The notes under the pieces: generated by a model
Told to the model about the DNA's origin: nothing
Database searches by the model: none
What the model saw: the letters and a program-made list of their open reading frames with translations, nothing else
NCBI RefSeq assembly: GCF_001831495.1
Contig: NZ_CP017689.1
Span: 2,480,001-2,544,000, forward strand
Direction of reading: 5' to 3'
DNA length: 64,000 nucleotides
From: Thalassotalea crassostreae
Lineage (GTDB): Bacteria > Pseudomonadota > Gammaproteobacteria > Enterobacterales > Alteromonadaceae
Made by a program: the position numbers and the translations under genes
In this document: positions 44,982 through 53,020 of the stretch, in pieces
Position numbering within the stretch: the stretch's first letter is position 1
How the letters are laid out: every line of letters starts with the position of its first letter

Positions 44982-46190
44982 TTACTCCTCATTGAAATAA
45001 AAGCTCCAACCAAAACCATAAGCTTTTTTCCGATAACCATAACCCGTAGAACAAGGCTTTCTTAAACAAACAGCCCCAATCGATGACACACAATTTGTAT
45101 TCTTTGCGAGCCCCTGCTCCACCAACCATCTCGCTGCAGCATGCTGACTAGCGAAAGTCTTTAACACTTCACCCGTTTCTAAATCCAACATACTTACGGC
45201 TTTGCTCGTTTTCGCCGCAGCAGCCTTTGCACGCTTTTGCGCGTTTTGCTTTGCTTGTTCAGGATTATTTTTGTTCCATGCTTTAAGGGAAGCTTTTCGT
45301 TTAGCTTTTACTTCAGGGCTCATTCTAGATTCGATAAGCTTTTGTTGCCATGCGACATGCTCTTCTGGATTTTCGCTTCGCCATTTATCCAAGCTGGCCT
45401 TTCGCTTATTCTGAACTTCTGGAGACTTTATTGCTTCCAAGTTTTTTAATCGCGACTTAGTATAATCTTCCGGATTATTGTTTTTCCAGTTAGCGATTCG
45501 ATCTCTCGACATGTCTCGATAAAAATCATCATTCATCGTTTCTTTAATTTTTTTATTGCGCGCTCTCAATTCCGCCGTGTCGCCTGACTGAAATGCTTTT
45601 ATAGATGCTTCTAACATTGGCTTGAATTGCTCTGGGTGTTTAAGCATATATTCACGTTTTTTAACACTCGATTCAGCTTTTGAGGAACGTTTATTATTGA
45701 TACCTCCACCGCCTGCGATAAGATTAAGGCACTTTTCATCCATCAGTAACTCGTGATCTACTATAGATGCTTCAAGTCGCTCTGTTTCTAACGCCGTATT
45801 GCACGCCGCTATAAAATAACGAACAAAGTCATGTTTATGCTTTTTATATTTATGGCGAAATCTTAACCCTGAGCCTTGATAACGATTTAACTGTTTCCAT
45901 GTTGGCCGATTTGATTTGCCAATATAGTACTCACCCGTTGACCAGTTGACTTGAATATAAATAACTCGATAGTACCCATCTATGTCGCTCGATTGCCTTA
46001 CAACTTCACTAGGCGATAAAATATTAAACCATCTTTTTTTTATCTTGATCCGCTCTTTCTTAAACCCCAAATATGGCATATGTAACTCAGATGAATTTCT
46101 ATCGGATAACATATCTAAGGCATTCAGATTAAATAAAGGGTAATTCTCTTCAATCGATATTTGTTCATTAATCTTTATTATCAAGCCCAT
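44982..46190 (-). CDS. GIY-YIG endonuclease with NUMOD-type DNA-binding modules (homing-like)
   Basis: A 402-aa protein. A GIY-YIG nuclease domain lies at residues 73-165 (YRVIYIQVNWSTGEYYIGKS, then ETERLEASIVDHELL and LNLIAGGGG, the Seg/I-TevI style). A basic middle follows with repeated NPE/KRKASL.KW units like NUMOD3. The C-terminal module (335-400, VSMLDLETGEVLKTFASQHA then GYGYRKKAYGFGWSF) is of the NUMOD1 kind. Such proteins are mostly phage or intron homing endonucleases. Here it is a free-standing gene between the Septu pair and the recombinase module, transcribed divergently from the latter. Confidence 0.82.
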   Translation of the reverse strand: MGLIIKINEQISIEENYPLFNLNALDMLSDRNSSELHMPYLGFKKERIKIKKRWFNILSPSEVVRQSSDIDGYYRVIYIQVNWSTGEYYIGKSNRPTWKQLNRYQGSGLRFRHKYKKHKHDFVRYFIAACNTALETERLEASIVDHELLMDEKCLNLIAGGGGINNKRSSKAESSVKKREYMLKHPEQFKPMLEASIKAFQSGDTAELRARNKKIKETMNDDFYRDMSRDRIANWKNNNPEDYTKSRLKNLEAIKSPEVQNKRKASLDKWRSENPEEHVAWQQKLIESRMSPEVKAKRKASLKAWNKNNPEQAKQNAQKRAKAAAAKTSKAVSMLDLETGEVLKTFASQHAAARWLVEQGLAKNTNCVSSIGAVCLRKPCSTGYGYRKKAYGFGWSFYFNEE

Positions 46191-46414
46191 AAAAACGCCT
46201 TTTTAGTGTACTTATTTGTATTTCACCTATCCTATCTTTAAATTATTTTCGCATCCACAAGTAAATATAAACCTTACAAAACAGAAACTTACAACAACCC
46301 CTCAGAAAAAACCTTTTTATTTTAAATTAATTTCACCAAAAAGCGCACAAAAGCTAAAAAAACTGCACACATATAAATAAAGAGCATAAAACTAACAACT
46401 AATTTGAGGTGACT

Positions 46415-46930
46415 ATGAAAATCGTTCCAAAAACAACTGATGCAAAAAAAATCATTCATCATATTCCAAGAGATATCGCTGACGCGATTAAAAATGATGT
46501 GTATCAAAAACAACGTACTTTGCCAGCGCTGAGCGACATTGAACAGGAGCTGTCGTATGCGCAAGTAGTCGTGAATGTGATTTTTACTGGCGAAAAAGAA
46601 ACGCCATATCAATTGCTGATCCCAAATAAATTACTCAATGACTTATTGAGTTTACCTGAACCACACACTTACTCAGTCCATATCAATGTCATTGAGATCG
46701 AAAATGAACACGAGTGGACTGAGCTATGCAACTTCTTACTGCACACATTACCTTCATTAAAAATCCGTGAGACGAAGCACTTAAAGCGTTCGATTTCTGC
46801 GCGCATAGCGCTAATGAAAAAATACCAAACATTCGCGCTAACGGATTCGTTTATCGCTGATCTGATGGATTGTGATCGCTCGAACGTGCACCCTCGAAAA
46901 TCATTAAAAAAAGTGGAGAGTAAACGATGA
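46415..46930 (+). CDS. Small first gene of the recombinase module (unknown family)
   Basis: Read from ATG 46415, with GAGGTG 4-5 nt upstream, it encodes 171 residues. A mixed N-terminus (KIVPKTTDAKKIIHHIPRDI) is followed by YAQVVVNVIFTGEKETPYQL and a helical C-terminus that could be a helix-turn-helix (ALMKKYQTFALTDSFIADLM then DCDRSNVHP). I recognise no family. It overlaps the next gene by 4 nt (ATGA), so the two are translated together. It may be a DNA-binding helper or directionality factor of the recombinases. Confidence 0.75.
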   Translation: MKIVPKTTDAKKIIHHIPRDIADAIKNDVYQKQRTLPALSDIEQELSYAQVVVNVIFTGEKETPYQLLIPNKLLNDLLSLPEPHTYSVHINVIEIENEHEWTELCNFLLHTLPSLKIRETKHLKRSISARIALMKKYQTFALTDSFIADLMDCDRSNVHPRKSLKKVESKR

Positions 46931-48492
46931 GTAACCACCATGTTGGCGAATATAATCGCAGTTTAACTGAAGGCACCCCATTTCAAAATGAAATAAGTAT
47001 AGCGCTTAGATTCGCCCTACTTTGCTTAAACATTAAAAATAAAAATCAACGTAATGTTCGCGATCAAATTGTCGTGCTTATGTTGTGTTGGCTCAAAAAT
47101 AATTTTAGCTGGGTCGAAGGTAAAGAAAAAGTGCCGACCATAATAAGGACCTCTGATGCCAACCTACTCGATAAAGATCATCAAAATACCTGGTATATCC
47201 GGACGGTTGGCGATCACCACAGTGGCTGGGTTGAATATTCCCATACCAGCAACGTAAGAGATATTGCTTGCCACGTCTGGCTCGTCGTTCCGCATAAACT
47301 TAACCACTTTTTGTGGGCCGTGATCAAAGAAAAAGAATATGAGTCGTCCTTGTTTAAAAACGCGTGTAATGAGCTCGTGTCTAATTTTGAAAAGTACAAA
47401 AAAACTAAAAAAGGCATGTTTGCGCATGCCATTGCAACGTTCCATCAATTTGCGAATTACTTGCATACCTTTCTAATCAAAGATGAGCTGGCTCTGAAGC
47501 TAGCGAAAAATGCGCAAATTGCCCAAGACAAATTACCTAACCACATGTCTGGCTATTATAACAATATCGAAACGGATAGCCTGCGTTACATTTTATTCCA
47601 TGCTTTTGATAGAGCCCTAACGCGTATCAGCAATGCGCTCGTTTCGTGGGAATTAATCGATAAGCTTCAAATTGATATTGCTGAGAACTCACACAATCAA
47701 CTATCAAAGACTATCGCGATCATCGATCCAACCTACGATATGCCGCCAAGGCTTGCAGAATGTATTTCTGTTATTCCCGAGTTTGTGCAAGGAAAATATG
47801 TCAAAAAAGCTGGCACGATAGCCCCTCGAACCATCGGCGCTGATTTTGTCCCAAACGAAAGTCAAATAGGGTTATTCATGGATGCTCTTTTTGAGAAGGT
47901 AATTCACCTGCGAAAGCTTCCAAATACCATTGAAAACTTGTGTGAACTGCATAATACCTTAACGTTTTCGCTGGCCTGCTACACACTTATTCTTACAGGT
48001 ATAAGGCCCTCTCACGCCATCGGCCCAGATCAAACGTTTGTTAATAAACACGGCTTTTGCATCAAAGATAAAGGCAAAGCTCGACTGATCATTTTGTGTA
48101 ACTTTTTAGCTGAGCAATTTGCAGAATATGAAGAACACTTCAAACATATCAGTTCGATATTCCCTGAGCTTCGAAATCAAAACGCTATATTTTGCACAAT
48201 CGAAAGCTCCGGCGAAGTCACGCCTATTTGCGCATCAAACATTAAAAAGTTTGTTTCAGGCATTAACCCGAAACTAGCCCCTAAGCATTTTAGAAAAGCG
48301 TTCAGCTCACTGATGGTTACGCTTACTCATTGCTCATCGACTCATTTAAACCACCACATGGGCCATGGCAATTATGGCGAGCAAGATGGGTTGAAGTTAA
48401 CGCTTAATGCCACTAATCGAAAACAACAAAAATATCTAAATGAATTAGCAGACCAATTAAGTCCTGCTTGTTTATTTACTGAAGCGAAATAG
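46927..48492 (+). CDS. Tyrosine-recombinase-fold protein apparently lacking the nucleophile
   Basis: A 521-aa protein. The C-terminal third has the tyrosine recombinase pattern: Arg360 in LILTGIRPSHAIG, Arg456 in APKHFRKAFSS, and His480 in HHMGHGNYG. Ten residues after that His, where active enzymes have Tyr, there is Lys490; the only nearby Tyr is three residues on. It therefore looks like a recombinase-fold partner without its own strand-cutting Tyr. Residues 1-330 match nothing I know. It is coupled to the small gene before it and lies 15 bp before the 1045-aa recombinase. Confidence 0.75.
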   Translation: MSNHHVGEYNRSLTEGTPFQNEISIALRFALLCLNIKNKNQRNVRDQIVVLMLCWLKNNFSWVEGKEKVPTIIRTSDANLLDKDHQNTWYIRTVGDHHSGWVEYSHTSNVRDIACHVWLVVPHKLNHFLWAVIKEKEYESSLFKNACNELVSNFEKYKKTKKGMFAHAIATFHQFANYLHTFLIKDELALKLAKNAQIAQDKLPNHMSGYYNNIETDSLRYILFHAFDRALTRISNALVSWELIDKLQIDIAENSHNQLSKTIAIIDPTYDMPPRLAECISVIPEFVQGKYVKKAGTIAPRTIGADFVPNESQIGLFMDALFEKVIHLRKLPNTIENLCELHNTLTFSLACYTLILTGIRPSHAIGPDQTFVNKHGFCIKDKGKARLIILCNFLAEQFAEYEEHFKHISSIFPELRNQNAIFCTIESSGEVTPICASNIKKFVSGINPKLAPKHFRKAFSSLMVTLTHCSSTHLNHHMGHGNYGEQDGLKLTLNATNRKQQKYLNELADQLSPACLFTEAK

Positions 48493-48507
48493 AAAGGGAT
48501 TTAAGCG

Positions 48508-51500
48508 ATGTTTTACTCCAAACAACCCAACATAAAACAGGTAAGCACCCAGATAGCAAATATCTACGAAACTCACTGTGATATCAAAGTGAATGCCGGA
48601 AAAATTAAAGACTTGTTATCGCAAACACCTGAGCTCTATAGCGACCGAGAACGCTACTTTTCGCAAAAGTATATATCGAGAATAAACAGTTATGCTAATT
48701 CTTTCTCTGGTAATGAGAAGATGCAATATGGTATTGCTCGAGACGCCATTTTATTTGTTCACGTTTATCATTTTGATTGGTCTTTACCACCAATCGAGCA
48801 ACAAAAAGTCGAAGACAAATATAATAAAGCATTTGAACGAGTATCATCGTTTAACAAAGTAACCGAAAAGCTTCATGCCGCACACCAGCGCCATCTAACT
48901 TCGCTTCTAGATAATGGTGCAGAAATACCAATCGGCGCTATCGCCTTAACGTTTTTATTAGAAACCATGCCTTTGTCACTCGCCCACTTAGCGCAAGTGC
49001 TAAGTAGCAAAAAAGCAATTGATGATCACTCGGTTACTGAGTTAAACCATTTTAGCGCCCCTACTGCTGAGTTTGTCATCGACAAAGACAGCATTTCAAC
49101 CCAGTATTCACGCATCGCATTAAGGCCAACTACGTATTTATTGCTGAGCACTTATCACGATTTTACGCCGATATCTGAAGACAAGCTAAGAACAGAATTA
49201 CTTGCCTATGTGAAACAGCTTTTGCCTAGCGCTAAAATAAGCAAAACAAACTTACCCTTGATTTTAAAGTGCCATTGGCAGTGGCAAACAAATACCTGGG
49301 CCGCAGCAGATTTATACTACCCCGAAAACCAATGGGCAATCCCGCCAGAGCGCTACCATCAATTAGTAAATTCAAACCATTTGCGCCCAAAACAGGATTA
49401 CTTAAATGGATTGGATTTATTTAGAACGTTCAAAGCTGAGCAAAGTAAAACAAAACCTGATAAAGCTTCCGCTGAAACAGAGGCCAAAAGCTCTTCAACT
49501 AAAACTCGAGTACCGCCTACGGTAGAGTTGCTAAAACGATACGATGGTAAGAACCGAGAGGCCGCATTATTGTTCCATGAACAGCAGAACATTGAATACG
49601 ATGAAGACAATATTGTGCCTGCATTGCATTATTATTGTGTAAAAGATTTCATTGAATTTGGTGGTTCAAACCCGACAAAACCAATCGAAAAATCATCCAT
49701 TGAAAATTACACCGCAATTAAAGGGTTATTAAAGTCACACCCTCTGGCTTTGTATAAATGCTTCGATGAAAGCGAATTGGAGCGTTGGGCGTTAAACCTT
49801 TATAACGATGCCAAAAACACCAGCCAGCGTAAAACGGTTTTAAAGTTTCTGCAACGCATTCGTTACCAATCAATTATCGAAAATTTGGATTTGAGTGAAT
49901 TATTGCCTGTCTGGACAAAACCGAAGACCGATGCCAATACCATCACGCCATCCGAAGTTTTGATCATAGATCGTGCCATCGAAGCACAAAGCCATGATGA
50001 CCCACTGTCAATAGAATTTACCCGTCTTGCCTTGGCACTTGCTTTTCATGGCGCTTTGCGCCGGGGTGAAGTGAGACGCCTGAGAATTCAAGATTGTGAA
50101 CGATTATCGCCAACGGGCGATGTCTATCGTCTGAAAATAACCAACACCAAAGAAGGAAAAACGAAAAGACGTAAAACCCGTTACGTTTATTTAGCACTAC
50201 CAGAAAAGGACTCAGAACGACTAAACATGATCCTTGAGCTGAAAAAGCATGCCCCTATCGATGAGCCACTCATTGGTTATGGCCAAGAAACGCAATCGCA
50301 ACGAGAGCAACGCTATTTCAAGCCAATCAGCCTTGCCATCAAGGCAATTTGTGGTCAATCTGCTCGGTTCCACCACTTGAGACATGGCGGTGCTTGGGTA
50401 TTAACGATGCAGGGAATTCGCCTTTTTACACCTGCGACACCTTTACCAGCAATATTAAAACGAGATGCGTGGCTTTTTACAAAAGCGTATTGTGAAAAGC
50501 GTTTCTGGTATTGGTGTGAAAACCGAAACATTGAGCATTTAAACTGCGGTGTGCTCTTTGACGAGATCAAAAATATGCTGGGGCACTCGTCGTTTGCAAC
50601 AACTCGGCTAAGTTACCTGCACGGTCATGAATGGGTATGTGATGCTTTTGCGTCGCCATATATCACCATTTCAAAAACACATTTTAGGCAACTACTGCAG
50701 CTTCCTAAAAAAGACAGAAGGCTCGCCAGAGCCATTGAACGTTTATCTTTGTTAGCGCCGAAAAAAGAGTTCAGCAACGAAACACAGCACAACACACTTA
50801 AGCTACTTTATACGCAAGAATCATTACCTACAGAATTAGCAAGCCAATATCCTTTGGAGAAAAATGACCTGCTGATCTACCGTTCAGCGTTGTTGCCGTT
50901 AATGATAAATTCCAAATCGTTTTGTGAAGAATTCGTCGAAATAAAACCAAGCGAAAACAAACAAGTCGGTGGGTTAACTGCGTTAAACGCCGATCCTTTT
51001 GATGCTGCTAAAAAGCCATCTGGCAGTAAAACACTCGTAAACCAAGGAAAAGCCCTAAGCCCAACTAAACAAAGCAATAGTGATTTAAAACTTGATGAGA
51101 TGAGCGTAGAGGAATCTTTCAAAAAACGGGTGTCTTCTAATGGCAGCTTTTGGAGTCAATTACTAAACGTTCAATTTAATAACGCGTCGCAAATACAAAA
51201 CAATAACCATTGGGCAATGCTATCAAACTTACGTAAAAACTACCCATCTCTCGCTACCGGCTGCCCCGCATTATCGGTTGTTAACCGAAATCTATTAAAT
51301 CGCTGGCAAAACAAATACCAAGCGAAAAAACCTTTCGTTTTTGTGTTACCAACAAACGATAGGGTATTTGTTCAGCTTTGTCGATTGCTTAACGAACCAC
51401 TTTTTAAGTATCTCAAAACAACCATTTCCATTGCACCTGTAAAGACATCAGATGACGAGGTTTTAATACTGCCAATGGAATTATTTTTATCTCAAGCAAA

Positions 51501-51645
51501 AAAAATTACCACAGCATCCAAATTTAGACACATATATAACCTAAGCAGCGATAGAAATTCGCAAAAGCCATTAAAGGCGACTTTGCAATTTAACGCACCT
51601 AAATATTTTTTAAACCTAGTACTGGAGAAAACTCATGCAAATTAA
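48508..51645 (+). CDS. Very large tyrosine recombinase (1045 aa)
   Basis: The central domain (about 370-720) has a complete active site: Arg518 in AFHGALRRGEVRRL, a Lys/Arg-rich turn (GKTKRRKTRYVYL), His622-His-Leu-Arg625 in RFHHLRHGG, His693 in MLGHSSFATTRLSY and Tyr703 at the standard +10 position. It is flanked by an N-terminal region of about 330 residues and a C-terminal region of about 330 residues with no recognisable domain, making it two to three times the usual integrase length. AAAGGGA lies before the ATG. The next gene starts inside its last codons. Confidence 0.88.
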   Translation: MFYSKQPNIKQVSTQIANIYETHCDIKVNAGKIKDLLSQTPELYSDRERYFSQKYISRINSYANSFSGNEKMQYGIARDAILFVHVYHFDWSLPPIEQQKVEDKYNKAFERVSSFNKVTEKLHAAHQRHLTSLLDNGAEIPIGAIALTFLLETMPLSLAHLAQVLSSKKAIDDHSVTELNHFSAPTAEFVIDKDSISTQYSRIALRPTTYLLLSTYHDFTPISEDKLRTELLAYVKQLLPSAKISKTNLPLILKCHWQWQTNTWAAADLYYPENQWAIPPERYHQLVNSNHLRPKQDYLNGLDLFRTFKAEQSKTKPDKASAETEAKSSSTKTRVPPTVELLKRYDGKNREAALLFHEQQNIEYDEDNIVPALHYYCVKDFIEFGGSNPTKPIEKSSIENYTAIKGLLKSHPLALYKCFDESELERWALNLYNDAKNTSQRKTVLKFLQRIRYQSIIENLDLSELLPVWTKPKTDANTITPSEVLIIDRAIEAQSHDDPLSIEFTRLALALAFHGALRRGEVRRLRIQDCERLSPTGDVYRLKITNTKEGKTKRRKTRYVYLALPEKDSERLNMILELKKHAPIDEPLIGYGQETQSQREQRYFKPISLAIKAICGQSARFHHLRHGGAWVLTMQGIRLFTPATPLPAILKRDAWLFTKAYCEKRFWYWCENRNIEHLNCGVLFDEIKNMLGHSSFATTRLSYLHGHEWVCDAFASPYITISKTHFRQLLQLPKKDRRLARAIERLSLLAPKKEFSNETQHNTLKLLYTQESLPTELASQYPLEKNDLLIYRSALLPLMINSKSFCEEFVEIKPSENKQVGGLTALNADPFDAAKKPSGSKTLVNQGKALSPTKQSNSDLKLDEMSVEESFKKRVSSNGSFWSQLLNVQFNNASQIQNNNHWAMLSNLRKNYPSLATGCPALSVVNRNLLNRWQNKYQAKKPFVFVLPTNDRVFVQLCRLLNEPLFKYLKTTISIAPVKTSDDEVLILPMELFLSQAKKITTASKFRHIYNLSSDRNSQKPLKATLQFNAPKYFLNLVLEKTHAN

Positions 51646-53020
51646 CCGAATTTTAGAAATGGATGCACCAGCATTCATTCGAATTTTTCTAGAAAAGGAT
51701 GTGGCAAACGATATATATCACTTTTGTTCTAAGTCAAATCACAAACACAACATAGAATCAAAAGTGACTTGCCAATACAAAGAAACTGAAATGCTTCTTT
51801 GGTGTCGCAATAAAAAGAATAGATTTCATTCAAAATTTAACATTGATTCTGAGCTTTATATTGCAGAAAATGCAACTGACGAACAAGTTAACAACGCCCT
51901 AAACACCTTGAATAATTTTTATAATTATCGTGCTGAAAGCTTTTGCGATTTGATTGATAGCGCCATGCGCAATAACGACGAAAATGCACCAATTTCATAT
52001 GCTATCGCATGCAATACATTAACAGCCGTACATTCTGATCCGAACAGTCATGCGAGCACTGGCATGTTTGTTGAATTGGGTGAGAAGCCAGAAGAAATAA
52101 GAGCAGCTAGTCAATACAATAATGCTTGCCAAGTTAATAAAACCCATTTGACCGACTTATTGTCGTCGGTCTGTAATATCATCCCAAAATCCACAAAGGC
52201 CATACGATTAAAAACCGAAAAAGGTATTGCCGTTGCGTTGCTTTTTCATAACGCTCAAGTGACAACTATAAATTTTGAAACTCGCATTGAGCAAGACCTT
52301 GATATGGCTTTGCCTTATGCATCATTCAAAGAATTCGCCTATAAAATCGAAAAGTCTGAATCCGATAACGTTACCCTTGTTCAACAGAGAAATGCCACGC
52401 AAATAGATGGTGATGATTTTCAAGCAATTTTCGAAACACCAGAAATCGCTCAACAGCTTCTTGATGAAAACATCGATATAGGTGAAACCAAACATGCACT
52501 AATAATGCCTGATTGGATATTCAACCGTGTTGTTTCGGTATCAATAAAGCCGAAAGTTACCGGCGCTTACCCTCATGTCCTTTTAGATTATGATGGTGAC
52601 GAGCGACTTTTTGTTAACTCTAACATCAAAGGAAATACCCATTTAAACCAATGCCCAGTTTACCAGGCACTTACTCCGGAGCATTTTATTGTCGAATTTC
52701 AAAGCCCGCTGATGAAAAAATCACTGTTAAAAGAATATGATGACCAGCACGTTAAATTAAGAATATTCACAATAAATAATCAAGATCATCTTCAAGTATT
52801 TGGCTCCATTGATGGTAAACCACACTACTCAGCGCCAATCCCTTGCAATTTACTCAATGGATTTCCAGACGATGTAGCAAATAATGCACCTATCAACGAA
52901 AATGATGGGGCACTATTGAATACCATTTTTGCAGACAAGTCGAATTTCCAAGAAGATTGGGTTGCTCAAGTTGAAGGTGAAAATAGCGATGGTGAAGATG
53001 GTATCGATTCAGAGCACTAA
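51635..53020 (+). CDS. Fourth gene of the recombinase module (unknown family)
   Basis: A 461-aa acidic protein with no family that I recognise. It alternates strand-like and helical stretches through its length (for example LIMPDWIFNRVVSVSIKPKV and VKLRIFTINNQDHLQVFGSI) and ends in an Asp/Glu-rich tail (EGENSDGEDGIDSEH). It starts 11 nt before the stop of the 1045-aa recombinase, with GGAG upstream, so it is translationally coupled. It overlaps the convergent nuclease gene by 4 nt at its end. Confidence 0.75.
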   Translation: MQINRILEMDAPAFIRIFLEKDVANDIYHFCSKSNHKHNIESKVTCQYKETEMLLWCRNKKNRFHSKFNIDSELYIAENATDEQVNNALNTLNNFYNYRAESFCDLIDSAMRNNDENAPISYAIACNTLTAVHSDPNSHASTGMFVELGEKPEEIRAASQYNNACQVNKTHLTDLLSSVCNIIPKSTKAIRLKTEKGIAVALLFHNAQVTTINFETRIEQDLDMALPYASFKEFAYKIEKSESDNVTLVQQRNATQIDGDDFQAIFETPEIAQQLLDENIDIGETKHALIMPDWIFNRVVSVSIKPKVTGAYPHVLLDYDGDERLFVNSNIKGNTHLNQCPVYQALTPEHFIVEFQSPLMKKSLLKEYDDQHVKLRIFTINNQDHLQVFGSIDGKPHYSAPIPCNLLNGFPDDVANNAPINENDGALLNTIFADKSNFQEDWVAQVEGENSDGEDGIDSEH

